Shown: positions 34,387-43,673 of the stretch, one piece after another
Layout: each line of letters starts with the position of its first letter
Position numbering within the stretch: the stretch's first letter is position 1
NCBI GenBank assembly: GCA_045612845.1
Contig: JAZKZV010000012.1
Span: forward strand, 1 to 64,000
Direction of reading: 5' to 3'
Length of the DNA stretch: 64,000 bases
DNA from: Ornithomonoglobus_A sp045612845
Lineage (GTDB): Bacteria; Bacillota; Clostridia; UBA1381
Program-made: the position numbers and the translations under genes
Notes under the pieces: model-generated
What the model was told of the DNA's origin: nothing
Databases searched by the model: none
What the model saw: the letters and a program-made list of their open reading frames with translations, nothing else

Positions 34387-36072
34387 TTAGCAATATATCA
34401 ATCTTAATTTTGGCTCGACATCTATTGGTGATACTCCCTCAAAAGGAATTTCGCCATATACAGCCTTTACGAATGCTATCTGGGAATTTTCGTCTGGTGA
34501 ATATATGTTAACAAATGTTTTTGCAGCAGACATTGCATCGTAATGTATGTATGGATATCCCAATGAAAGGCCGATAGATTTTTCAGCACCTTGCGTAAAC
34601 GCGTGGTAGAATGATACCATTTGGTCGCCATAGAAAGACATCATACCATAAGGTCTGTGCATTGCAAGATAACCTGCATAAATTATGAGGTCATTTTTAA
34701 CAATCTCTTGAATTCCGTTGGGGCCGCCGCCTTTGACTAATTCGTAAATAGTTACTTTTGCTCCGCGCTTTTCGAATTCTTTCTTCATAACCTCGAGTTG
34801 TTTTATTGTGCCGGGGAAGTGCGAAATACATACAATACCAACCGTCTTTATATTTTCTTTTTTAACAGGTAGTAGATTGATTTTGTCATATAAAAGAGTA
34901 ATTGATTTTTCAGCAATTTCTTTGCCAGCTTCTTCTATTAGTTTCTTTGCTTCTTTGACATCAACAACTTCGTTTTTGGCTTCATCATCAAATAGTCCGA
35001 TTTTTTCTTTCATGGCAAGTACACGCTCGCATGATTCTTCTATACGACTCATAGGAATTCTGCCATCTACAACTGCATCATAAACAATTTCAAAATCCTC
35101 CGGACGAACGCCTAAAAGAACGTCATTGCCGGCATTTATTGCACCAATAAGAACTTCTTCGTACGGACATATTGTTGTAAGACTTGCCATCTCTATTCCG
35201 TCAGTGATAATTACACCCTCAAATCCCATTTCGTTACGCAACAGGTCAGTTGTAATCTTCTTAGAAAGGGTTGCAGGCAAGATAGTACCGTTAATCATTG
35301 TATCGTCAACTGCCGGGAAGGCTTCGTGTGTTGTCATTATAGACATAACACCGGCATCAATCATATTCTGGAATACTTTACCTTGTGTTTTTTTCCATTC
35401 ATCCAATGGAAGACCTTGCTGTATCTGTGCAAAGTGTCCGTCTCTGTATTCATACGGGTCGCCACCGGGGAAATGCTTGCAGTTTGATGCGAGATGTTCT
35501 CTCTCAGCGGTACGAATAGCAGCAAGTGATAGCTCGCATAAACGGTCAATATCCTGAGAATAGCTTCTGATGGTTGATGATGGTGAAAGTCTGCAACCAA
35601 GGTCAACAACTGGAGACCAACGCCAGTTAGAGCCTGCTGCTTTGTGCTCGCGTACTATACCGGTTGTAAGCTTATCAATAAGCGCAGGGTCGTTTGCTGC
35701 ACCAACAGATAGTGCGGTAGGTGCAAGTGTAGCATCCTCAAAGGTATAGCCAAGGCCACTCTCTGAGTCCATACCTACCAACAATGGTAGACGTATGTGT
35801 TTTTGAATCATTTCAATATGTTCTTTACTTTCTTTTGTGGTCATGCGTCTGCCGCTGCCCCATTCAGCCATATTGACTATATCCATTTTTATACCGCCTG
35901 TTTTCCACAAACTTCCGAACGGGCAGTTATCTAAAATTTCGTCTATTTCTTCCTGGGGTCTGAAATCAGTTTCGCCATCGACTGTTTTGTATGCAAGTCT
36001 TGTATCCTGAAGCATCAATAACTGACCGACTTTTTCTCTTAGAGATAATTCCTCTAACTTTGGTCTTTTCAT
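34387..36072 (-). CDS. GH3 glycosidase paralogue A (NagZ-like motifs)
   Basis: A two-domain family 3 glycoside hydrolase of 561 aa. The catalytic barrel (about 1-340) has KHFPG (199-203) and the loop RDGH (210-213), whose histidine matches the acid/base histidine of NagZ-type beta-N-acetylglucosaminidases. The nucleophile is D291 in IITDGIEMA. The GH3 C-terminal sandwich follows (about 390-561). No signal peptide or membrane helix is seen, so it should act in the cytoplasm on an imported oligosaccharide. This is the most divergent copy: its N-terminus reads MKRPKLEELSLREKVGQ, and the DSH serine is Gly. It ends in IYC. It has its own promoter (36160-36188). Confidence 0.9.
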   Translation of the reverse strand: MKRPKLEELSLREKVGQLLMLQDTRLAYKTVDGETDFRPQEEIDEILDNCPFGSLWKTGGIKMDIVNMAEWGSGRRMTTKESKEHIEMIQKHIRLPLLVGMDSESGLGYTFEDATLAPTALSVGAANDPALIDKLTTGIVREHKAAGSNWRWSPVVDLGCRLSPSSTIRSYSQDIDRLCELSLAAIRTAEREHLASNCKHFPGGDPYEYRDGHFAQIQQGLPLDEWKKTQGKVFQNMIDAGVMSIMTTHEAFPAVDDTMINGTILPATLSKKITTDLLRNEMGFEGVIITDGIEMASLTTICPYEEVLIGAINAGNDVLLGVRPEDFEIVYDAVVDGRIPMSRIEESCERVLAMKEKIGLFDDEAKNEVVDVKEAKKLIEEAGKEIAEKSITLLYDKINLLPVKKENIKTVGIVCISHFPGTIKQLEVMKKEFEKRGAKVTIYELVKGGGPNGIQEIVKNDLIIYAGYLAMHRPYGMMSFYGDQMVSFYHAFTQGAEKSIGLSLGYPYIHYDAMSAAKTFVNIYSPDENSQIAFVKAVYGEIPFEGVSPIDVEPKLRLIYC

Positions 36073-36159
36073 AAAAATTACCTTCCTTTAACATAAATTA
36101 GTAAAGAATTTTTGTGTATAAATGATGTAATAAATTATTATAAAATACACTTCAAATTA

Positions 36160-36188
36160 CTTATATCATATTTAGATTATATTGTCAA
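36160..36188 (-). promoter_or_regulatory. Promoter of GH3 copy A
   Basis: Minus-strand TTGACA (36183-36188), a 17-bp spacer and TATAAG (36160-36165). The spacer ends in ATATGA as in copies B and F-like promoters. The leader is about 85 nt, ending in AAAGGAAGG. Confidence 0.85.
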
Positions 36189-36227
36189 TACTTTTGTATT
36201 GTTTTTCAAAAATTAAACCATATATTA

Positions 36228-36264
36228 CAAAAATGGGATATCGTGAATCATAATATCCCATTTT
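36228..36264 (-). terminator. Terminator after GH3 copy B
   Basis: A 12-bp perfect stem (AAAATGGGATAT/ATATCCCATTTT), followed on the minus strand by further T residues. Confidence 0.75.
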
Positions 36265-36276
36265 GCAAGCTGTAAT

Positions 36277-37956
36277 TTAGCAATATATTTTTCTTATCTT
36301 TGGCTCTATATCTACAGGAGAAACACCAACAAATGGTATTTCACCATAAAGTCCTTTTACAAATGCCTTTTGTGCTTCGGGGTCCGGTGAATACAGATTA
36401 ACAAAAGTATCTGCACCTGTCATTACATCAAAATGTAAGTATGGATAACCCATAGAAACGCCAATGGACTTTTCTCTGCCCTTAGTAAATGCATAAATAA
36501 ACATTGATAATTGGTTTCCATATAATGTGGGCAAGCCAAAAGGTCTGTGCATTGCAACATAACCAACGTATATTATAAGGTCTGACTTTGCAGCAGCATC
36601 AATGCCGCCGGGGGGCATTCCGTTATAAATACTTGCCTTTGCACCACGATTTGCAAATTCCTCTTTCATGACCTCAAGTTGTTCGCCTGTTCCGTTAAAG
36701 TGGGAAGCATATATAATGGTTACATCTTTAACCTTATCTTTAGAAACAGGTATAATGTTATTCTTGTCATATAACAATGTAGCCGCTTTTTCGGAAATTG
36801 CTTTACTTGCTTCTTCTATCATTTTGCCTGCAGCAGGGATGTCGATAACCTCGTTTCTGATTTCATCATCAAACAAGCCAATTTTTTCTTTAAGGTCAAG
36901 AACGCGTTCGCACGATTCCTCAATACGCTCCATTGGAATTCTACCGTCCTCAACAGCTTCGTATACCAAATCCATTGCTTCGGGAGCAACACCCAAAAGT
37001 ATATCATTGCCGGCATTTATAAGCTCAATCAACATATCCTGATAAGAATTAAACATTGTAGTCAGGCTTGCCATTCCTATTGCGTCGGTTATGATAATAC
37101 CCTCAAATCCCATCTCTTCGCGTAGTAGACCTTGTACAACTTTTTTAGATGCAGTACATGGAATATTCTTTCCGTTGATTTTAGTATCATCAACTGCAGG
37201 GAATCCCGCATGACCGACCATTATAGTCATAACCTTGTTATCTATCATGTTCTGGAACACTTTACCCTGTGTTTCTTTCCACTCCTCGTATGAGGTAAGT
37301 ATATCGCACGATGCAAAGTGAGCATCTCTTACATCAAGAGCATCGCCACCAGGGAAATGCTTTACAGTTGATGCAACGTGTGCAGCCTCAGTTCCACGTA
37401 CAACAGCAGTTGCAATATCAGTCAATCTGTCTGGATCATCAGAAAAAATTCTGTTCACAGATGGAGCATATCTGTTAACAAGGTCAATAACAGGAACCCA
37501 ACGCCAGTTAGCACCTGCAGCTCTTAGCTCACGTGCAACACCCTCTGAAAGCTTTTTTGTAAGCTCCAGATCATTTGCAGCAGCTATTGATGGAGGAGAA
37601 GGGATAATACTTCCGCTTGATAATGCATAGCCTACACCCATTTCGGCATCCATAGCTATAAGCATAGGAAGACGTACATTCTTTTGTATATCGTCTATGT
37701 ATGCTTTACTTTCCTCTAAAGTCATTCTTTTGCCTGTTGCCCATTCTTCGGCAAGGTTGACAATTCCCATTTTAACGCTGCCTGTGTGCCAGTAGCTGCC
37801 ATATTGACATCTTTTTAAGATTTCATCAATTTCTTCTTTTGGTCGTAATATTCTTTCGTTATTTACGTCTTTGTATTGAATTCCTTCGTCGCGAAGCATT
37901 AAAAGCTGCGCGATTTTTTCTGTCAATGACAGTTCGTTAAGTGCCGGTCTTTTCAT
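36277..37956 (-). CDS. GH3 glycosidase paralogue B (NagZ-like motifs)
   Basis: A 559-aa cytoplasmic two-domain GH3 enzyme. The barrel motif KHFPGGDALDVRDAHF keeps the acid/base histidine but has Ala where NagZ has Ser (DAH). The nucleophile aspartate is in IITDAIGMASL (near 290). By eye this copy is closest to D, sharing RDAHFASCD, an FNSYQDMLI stretch and the SIAAANDLELTKKL-like region, so the two probably come from a recent duplication. It ends in IYC and has its own promoter and terminator. Substrate unknown. An N-acetylhexosaminide is the best guess from the Asp-His type motif. Confidence 0.9.
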   Translation of the reverse strand: MKRPALNELSLTEKIAQLLMLRDEGIQYKDVNNERILRPKEEIDEILKRCQYGSYWHTGSVKMGIVNLAEEWATGKRMTLEESKAYIDDIQKNVRLPMLIAMDAEMGVGYALSSGSIIPSPPSIAAANDLELTKKLSEGVARELRAAGANWRWVPVIDLVNRYAPSVNRIFSDDPDRLTDIATAVVRGTEAAHVASTVKHFPGGDALDVRDAHFASCDILTSYEEWKETQGKVFQNMIDNKVMTIMVGHAGFPAVDDTKINGKNIPCTASKKVVQGLLREEMGFEGIIITDAIGMASLTTMFNSYQDMLIELINAGNDILLGVAPEAMDLVYEAVEDGRIPMERIEESCERVLDLKEKIGLFDDEIRNEVIDIPAAGKMIEEASKAISEKAATLLYDKNNIIPVSKDKVKDVTIIYASHFNGTGEQLEVMKEEFANRGAKASIYNGMPPGGIDAAAKSDLIIYVGYVAMHRPFGLPTLYGNQLSMFIYAFTKGREKSIGVSMGYPYLHFDVMTGADTFVNLYSPDPEAQKAFVKGLYGEIPFVGVSPVDIEPKIRKIYC

Positions 37957-38018
37957 AAAGATTACCTTCCTTTTGCAATTTTTTGCTTTATTAGAGAAAC
38001 AATTTATGTCTCAGGCTA

Positions 38019-38047
38019 CTTATATCATATTTTCAAAATATTGTCAA
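38019..38047 (-). promoter_or_regulatory. Promoter of GH3 copy B
   Basis: Minus-strand TTGACA (38042-38047), a 17-bp spacer ending ATATGA and TATAAG (38019-38024). The leader begins GTAGCCTGAGACATAA, close to that of copy F. Confidence 0.88.
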
Positions 38048-38092
38048 TATAATTTAACACTTTTTTTGAATTTTTAATGTAAAAAATAAAAC

Positions 38093-38130
38093 AAATAAAA
38101 AGCAAGGAATTGTTATAAACAATTCCTTGC
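38093..38130 (-). terminator. Terminator after GH3 copy C
   Basis: A 13-bp perfect stem (GCAAGGAATTGTT and its complement) with a 3-nt loop, then TTTTTATTTG on the minus strand. Confidence 0.9.
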
Positions 38131-38145
38131 AGAATGTGATTTTAA

Positions 38146-39831
38146 TTATCCTAATATCATTCTTATTTTTGGTTCAAGATCAACGGGTGATATGCCAACA
38201 AAATCTATTTCGCCATAAACACCTTTTACAAAAGCAATTTGTGCTTCGGGGTCAGGTGAGTACATATTAACAAAGGTATCTGCACCCGTCATGACGTCAT
38301 AGTGAAGGAATGGATAGCCAAGAGATATACCTATAGACTTTTCTCTTCCGTCAGTAAATGCCTGTGCAAAGGTTGCAAGCTCAGCACCGTAAAGGGACGG
38401 GAATCCCATTGGTCTGTGGAATGCAACATAGCCGGCATAAATTATAAGGTCAGACTTACAAGCTTCATATATTCCGCCCTTTGGCATTCTGTGATGAAGA
38501 TGAACGGTTGCACCACGCTTTTCGAATTCTTCTTGCATTACCTTAAGCTGTTCGCCGGTGCCATTGTAATGTGATGCATAAATAATTGTTACATCCTTGA
38601 TTTTATCCTTGCAAACAGGAATAATATTATTCTTATCATACAACAGTGTTAATGATTTTTCTGAAATCTTTTTGCTTGCTTCTTCAGTCATTTTGTTTGC
38701 AGCAGGGATATCAATGACTTCGTTTCTGATTTCATCATCAAATAAGCCAATTTTTTCTTTAAGGTCAAGCACACGCTCGCACGATTCATCGATACGCTCC
38801 ATTGGAATTCTTCCATCCATAACTGCATTATAAACAGTATCAAAATCCTCGGGGTTAACACCTAAAAGAATGTCATTACCTGCGTTAATTGCACGAATAA
38901 GCAAATCCTCCCACGTATCACATAAAGTGGCAACGCCTGCCATAAGAATTGCGTCAGTTATAATTACGCCCTTAAAGCCCATTTTTTCGCGAAGAAGTCC
39001 GGTTGTAATTTTCTTCGAAAGTGTTGTTGGTGTTGGCATTCCGTTGATTGTTGAGTCGTCGACTGCGGGAAAACCTGCATGTGTTGTCATAATTGTCATA
39101 ACACCGGCATCAATAAGATTCTGGAATACTTTTCCTTGTCTTTCCATCCAGTCCTCGTATGATGAATCGATGGATGAGCCTTTGGTGAAATGACTGTCTC
39201 TTAAACGGCCTACGCCGCCTGTGCCCGGAAAATGCTTTACGGTTGATGCAACGTGCTCTCTGTGAGCACCTTTTATTGCTGCTTTAGCTGTTTTTGTAAC
39301 TTTATCTATATCATCTGAGAAACCTCTTAATATGCCCGAGGAGTATCTTCCGTGAAGATCAATAATAGGAGCCCAACGCCAGTTTGAACCTGCTGCTCTT
39401 AGCTCACGTGAGACGCCTGCATATAATTCCTCTGTTAATTCGTCGTCGTTTGCGGCACCAACTGACATTGGAGTAGGTACAATTGTACCGCTTGCAAGTG
39501 AATAACCAAGCCCCTGCTCACAGTCCATAGCAACAAGCATTGGCAGACGTACATTGCTTTGTATGTCATCTATGTATTCTTTACTGTCCTCTAATGTCAT
39601 TTTTGCACCGGTTGCCCACTCTTCTGCAAGGTTAACAATACCCATTTTAACATTACCTGTGTGCCAGTAACTGCCGAATTGACATCTTTTAAGAATTTCG
39701 TCAATTTCTTCTTTGGGTCTTATAGTATTTTCGCCATTTATTTTCTTGTATTGAATACTCTCATCACGAAGCATTAAAAGCTGTGATATTTTTTCTGTCA
39801 TAGACAGTTCGCTTAGTGCCGGTCTTTTCAT
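38146..39831 (-). CDS. GH3 glycosidase paralogue C (NagZ-like motifs)
   Basis: A 561-aa cytoplasmic GH3 enzyme. The loop KHFPGTGGVGRLRDSHF contains the canonical DSH of hexosaminidase-type GH3, and the nucleophile is in IITDAILMAGV. It is the only copy that lacks the C-terminal cysteine, ending in RMILG. The N-terminal region reads MKRPALSELSMTEKISQ. It has its own promoter and a strong terminator, so it is a stand-alone transcription unit inside the array. The retained catalytic residues suggest an active enzyme. Confidence 0.9.
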   Translation of the reverse strand: MKRPALSELSMTEKISQLLMLRDESIQYKKINGENTIRPKEEIDEILKRCQFGSYWHTGNVKMGIVNLAEEWATGAKMTLEDSKEYIDDIQSNVRLPMLVAMDCEQGLGYSLASGTIVPTPMSVGAANDDELTEELYAGVSRELRAAGSNWRWAPIIDLHGRYSSGILRGFSDDIDKVTKTAKAAIKGAHREHVASTVKHFPGTGGVGRLRDSHFTKGSSIDSSYEDWMERQGKVFQNLIDAGVMTIMTTHAGFPAVDDSTINGMPTPTTLSKKITTGLLREKMGFKGVIITDAILMAGVATLCDTWEDLLIRAINAGNDILLGVNPEDFDTVYNAVMDGRIPMERIDESCERVLDLKEKIGLFDDEIRNEVIDIPAANKMTEEASKKISEKSLTLLYDKNNIIPVCKDKIKDVTIIYASHYNGTGEQLKVMQEEFEKRGATVHLHHRMPKGGIYEACKSDLIIYAGYVAFHRPMGFPSLYGAELATFAQAFTDGREKSIGISLGYPFLHYDVMTGADTFVNMYSPDPEAQIAFVKGVYGEIDFVGISPVDLEPKIRMILG

Positions 39832-39906
39832 AAGAATACCTTCCTTTTGTAGTATTTAGTTATTAAAAATAATTATTTTTTTCAACCGTAAATATGTATT
39901 AAAGTA

Positions 39907-39935
39907 TTTATACCATACCGGTAATATAATGTCAA
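39907..39935 (-). promoter_or_regulatory. Promoter of GH3 copy C
   Basis: Minus-strand TTGACA (39930-39935), a 17-bp spacer containing the palindrome TACCGGTA and ending ATGG, and TATAAA (39907-39912). Confidence 0.85.
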
Positions 39936-39996
39936 TACCTTTTAATACCTATTTTTTTCTATTTTGTGCACTAAAACAGAACTTCTGATTTCCTGC

Positions 39997-40035
39997 ATAA
40001 AAATACCCACACATATGACAAATCATAAGTGTGGG
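39997..40035 (-). terminator. Terminator after GH3 copy D
   Basis: Stem CCCACAC-x-TATGA paired with TCATA-x-GTGTGGG, followed on the minus strand by TATTTTTAT. Confidence 0.88.
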
Positions 40036-40101
40036 ATATTTAGTGATGGTTAAAAATATTTTTGACTTAATATCAAAGATAAACACACCGGTAAATGGTA
40101 T

Positions 40102-41781
40102 TTAGCAGTAAATATCTACGTATTCCAGGTCAAGGTCAACAGGAGATACACCAACAAATGGTATTTCACCATATATTCCTTTTACAAAAGCTTTTTGAGC
40201 CTCAGGATCCGGTGAATATAGATTAACAAACGTATCAGCACCTGTCATAATATCCTTATGCAAGTATGGGTAACCCATAGAAACACCAATAGATTTTTCC
40301 TTGCCCTGTGTAAATGCACGAACAAATATAGATAATTGTCCTTGATATAATGTAGGCATACCAAAAGGTCTGTGCATAGCAACATAACCAACATATATTA
40401 TAAGGTCGGACTCTGCGGCCTTATCAATACCTCCGGGGGGCATACCGTTATAAATACTTGCTTTTGCACCGCGTTTTTCAAACTCTTTCTTCATAACTTC
40501 CAGCTGTTCGCCGGTTCCGTTATAATGAGAAGCGTAAATTATAGTTACATCCTTGATCTTGTCTTTTGATACAGGTATAATATTGTTTCTGTCATATAAC
40601 AATGTAGCAGCTCTTTCGGAAATTTCCCTACTTGCCTCTTCTGTCATTTTGTTTGCTGCGGGGATATCAATAACTTCATTTCTGATTTCATCGTTAAATA
40701 AACCAATCTTTTCTTTAAGATCAAGTACACGTTCGCATGACTCTTCGATACGCTTCATTGGAATTCTGCCATCTTCAACAGCCTCGTATACTAAATCCAT
40801 TGCTTCTGGTTCAACACCCAGAAGAATATCATTGCCTGCATTTATAAGCTGTATCAACATATCCTGATAAGAATTAAATAATGTAGTTAAACCTGCCATT
40901 CCAATGGCATCGGTTATGATAACACCCTCAAAGCCCATTTCTTCACGCAAAAGTCCTTGTACAACCTTTTTTGAAGCAGTACACGGTATATGCTTTCCGT
41001 TAATCTTGGTATCATCAACTGCGGGAAAGCCTGTGTGTCCAACCATTATAGTCATAACACCGTTATCTATCATATTCTGGAACACTTTACCTTGATTTTC
41101 CTTCCACTCATTGTAAGGGGTAAGTAAATCGCACGATGCAAAGTGTGCATCTCTTATATCAAGTCCGTCGCCACCTGGGAAGTGTTTTACGGTAGAAGCA
41201 ACGCCGCCTGCCTCTGTACCTCTTACAACAGCAGTTGCAACATCAGTAAGACGGTCAAGATTATCAGAAAAAATTCTGCTGACTGCGGGAGAGTATCTGT
41301 TTACCTTATCTATAACGGGAACCCATCGCCAGTTGGCACCGGCAGCTCGGAGTTCTCGTGCAACACCCTCTGAGAGTTTTTTTGTAAGCTCCAGATCGTT
41401 TGCTGCGGAAATTGAAGGTGGAGAAGGAATGATTGTTCCGGTTGATAATGCATAGCCTACACCCATTTCGGCATCCATAGCAACCAGCATGGGAAGACGT
41501 ACGTTCTTTTGTAAGCCATCTATGTACTCCTTGCTTTCTTCAAGAGTCATTCTCTTGGCGGTTCCCCATTCCTCAGCAAGATTTACAATGCCCATTTTAA
41601 CCGAGCCTGTGTGCCAATAACTTCCGTATTGACATCTTGTCATAATTTCGTCAATTTCTTCTTTGGGACGTACAATTTTTTCTTTTTCACCTTGCTTGTA
41701 TTGAATTCGCTCGTCCGCAATCATTAACAATTGTGCAATTTTTTCTGTCAAAGATAATTCGCTTAAAGCAGGTCTGTTCAT
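40102..41781 (-). CDS. GH3 glycosidase paralogue D (NagZ-like motifs)
   Basis: A 559-aa cytoplasmic GH3 enzyme. KHFPGGDGLDIRDAHF again has DAH for DSH, and the nucleophile lies in IITDAIGMAGL. It starts MNRPALSELSLTEKIAQ. The C-terminus (LDLEYVDIYC) differs from the usual EPKIRKIYC but keeps the last cysteine. Only 32 bp separate it from copy E and no promoter fits there, so D and E are co-transcribed. Its ribosome site is AAAGGAAAGGTG, unlike the AAAGGAAGGTAA of the other copies. Confidence 0.9.
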   Translation of the reverse strand: MNRPALSELSLTEKIAQLLMIADERIQYKQGEKEKIVRPKEEIDEIMTRCQYGSYWHTGSVKMGIVNLAEEWGTAKRMTLEESKEYIDGLQKNVRLPMLVAMDAEMGVGYALSTGTIIPSPPSISAANDLELTKKLSEGVARELRAAGANWRWVPVIDKVNRYSPAVSRIFSDNLDRLTDVATAVVRGTEAGGVASTVKHFPGGDGLDIRDAHFASCDLLTPYNEWKENQGKVFQNMIDNGVMTIMVGHTGFPAVDDTKINGKHIPCTASKKVVQGLLREEMGFEGVIITDAIGMAGLTTLFNSYQDMLIQLINAGNDILLGVEPEAMDLVYEAVEDGRIPMKRIEESCERVLDLKEKIGLFNDEIRNEVIDIPAANKMTEEASREISERAATLLYDRNNIIPVSKDKIKDVTIIYASHYNGTGEQLEVMKKEFEKRGAKASIYNGMPPGGIDKAAESDLIIYVGYVAMHRPFGMPTLYQGQLSIFVRAFTQGKEKSIGVSMGYPYLHKDIMTGADTFVNLYSPDPEAQKAFVKGIYGEIPFVGVSPVDLDLEYVDIYC

Positions 41782-41813
41782 ATTATCACCTTTCCTTTAT
41801 ATATCAATCTGTT

Positions 41814-43496
41814 TTAGCACGAGAATCTTCTTATTTTTGGCTCAATATCTACAGGAGATACACCTTCAAAAGGAATTTCTCCATACAAGCCCTTAACAAA
41901 TGCCTTTTGAGCCTCAGGATCCGGTGAGTATATATTAACAAACGTATCGGCACCTGTCATAACATCAAAGTGAAGATACGGATACCCCATCGAAACACCA
42001 ACAGATTTTTCTCTGCCCTCGGTAAATGCATTTATAAACATAGATAACTGATTGCCATATAAGGATGGAAAGCCCATAGGTCTGTGCATGGCAATATAAC
42101 CAACATAAATTATAAGGTCAGATTTTGCAGCAGCATCAATACCTCCGGGAGGCATACCATTATAAATATTGGCAGTTGCACCGTGCTTTTCAAATTCTTC
42201 CTTCATAACCTTAAGCTGTTCGCCTGTACCATTATAGTGAGAAGCATAAATTATTGTAACATCTTTGATCTTATCTTTTGAAATTGGTATAAGATTGTTT
42301 TTGTCATATAGCAATGTTGCAGATTTTTCGGATATTTTTTTACTAATTTCTGCAATCTTCTTTGTTGCTTCGGCAGCATCAATAACCTCATTTCGAATTT
42401 CATCATCAAATAAGCCAATCTTTTCCTTGAGGTCAAGTACGCGCTCACAAGATTCATCAATGCGTTCCATAGGAATTCTGCCATCCTCAACTGCGGCATA
42501 TACCAAATCAAATGCTTCGGGACGAACACCAAGAAGAATATCGTTGCCTGCATTTATTGCGGCGATTAGTGTTTCCTCATAAGTATCATAGAAGTTGTTT
42601 ACGGCAGCCATGCCCATAGCATCGGTTATAATCAGACCCTTAAAGCCTAACTTTTCGCGCAACAAACCATTAACAACCTTTCGCGAAAGAGAAGATGGAA
42701 TGTATCTTCCATTTCTCATTGTATCATCAATGGTTGAAAAGCCTGCGTGCTTAACCATAACGGTCATAACACCTGCATCTATCATAGCCTTAAAGATTTT
42801 GCCCTGAGCCTCATACCATTCGTCATACGGAGCAGACAAATTTGTTGATGAAAAATGCGAATCCTTTGGCATACCTTTTCCCATACCACCGGGGAAGTGT
42901 TTAACGCAAGTTGCAACATGCTCGCGTTCTGTACCGCGTATTGCAGCAGTTGCAATATCTACAACGCGGTCGGGGTCGTCGCTGTATATTCTTGTTATAG
43001 AAGATGTATATCTGCTGACATTATCTATAACAGGACACCAACGCCAGTTAGCGCCTGCAGCTCTTAACTCGCGTGCAACATTAGCATATAATTCCTTTGT
43101 AAGCTCTAAATCGTTTGCCGCACCAATAGACAAAGGAGAGGGAATAATACTTCCGCTTGCCAACGCATAGCCTACGCCCATTTCAGCATCCATGGCAATA
43201 AGCATAGGGATACGTACATTTTTTTGTATGTCGTCTATGTATGTCTTGCTATCTTCTATGGTCATTCTATGCCCGGTTGCCCATTCTTCAGCAAGGTTAA
43301 CAATTCCCATTTTAACCGAGCCTGTGTGCCAATAACTTCCGTACTGGCATCTCTTTAAAATTTCGTCAATCTCCTCTTTGGGTCGTAAAACTTGTTCTCC
43401 ATCTACCATCTTATACTGAATTCGCTCATCAGAAAGCATCAATAATTGTGCAACTTTTTCTGTTAAAGATAGTTCGCTTAGTGCCGGTCTTTTCAT
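41814..43496 (-). CDS. GH3 glycosidase paralogue E (NagZ-like motifs)
   Basis: A 560-aa cytoplasmic GH3 enzyme. The loop reads KHFPGGMGKGMPKDSHF, so DSH is intact but the preceding Arg is Lys and the loop is glycine-rich. The nucleophile is in IITDAMGMAAV. The barrel has CPVIDNVSRYTSS where others have VPVIDLVNRY or APIIDIHGR, which suggests altered substrate contacts. It ends in RRFSC. It is transcribed from its own promoter and continues into copy D without a terminator. Confidence 0.9.
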   Translation of the reverse strand: MKRPALSELSLTEKVAQLLMLSDERIQYKMVDGEQVLRPKEEIDEILKRCQYGSYWHTGSVKMGIVNLAEEWATGHRMTIEDSKTYIDDIQKNVRIPMLIAMDAEMGVGYALASGSIIPSPLSIGAANDLELTKELYANVARELRAAGANWRWCPVIDNVSRYTSSITRIYSDDPDRVVDIATAAIRGTEREHVATCVKHFPGGMGKGMPKDSHFSSTNLSAPYDEWYEAQGKIFKAMIDAGVMTVMVKHAGFSTIDDTMRNGRYIPSSLSRKVVNGLLREKLGFKGLIITDAMGMAAVNNFYDTYEETLIAAINAGNDILLGVRPEAFDLVYAAVEDGRIPMERIDESCERVLDLKEKIGLFDDEIRNEVIDAAEATKKIAEISKKISEKSATLLYDKNNLIPISKDKIKDVTIIYASHYNGTGEQLKVMKEEFEKHGATANIYNGMPPGGIDAAAKSDLIIYVGYIAMHRPMGFPSLYGNQLSMFINAFTEGREKSVGVSMGYPYLHFDVMTGADTFVNIYSPDPEAQKAFVKGLYGEIPFEGVSPVDIEPKIRRFSC

Positions 43497-43553
43497 AAAT
43501 ATTACCTTCCTTTAAATTTAGTTGGTTAGTAAAACGATTTGTGTTACAACGTA

Positions 43554-43582
43554 TTTATATCACATATACAAGGTATTGTCAA
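43554..43582 (-). promoter_or_regulatory. Promoter of GH3 copies E and D
   Basis: Minus-strand TTGACA (43577-43582), a 17-bp spacer starting ATACC and TATAAA (43554-43559). Confidence 0.87.
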
Positions 43583-43673
43583 TGATATTTGGATATCTGT
43601 ATCATTTATTACAATAAAATGTATATTATATACCACTATAATGCAAAAAAATGATTGGGTACCATCAAAAATT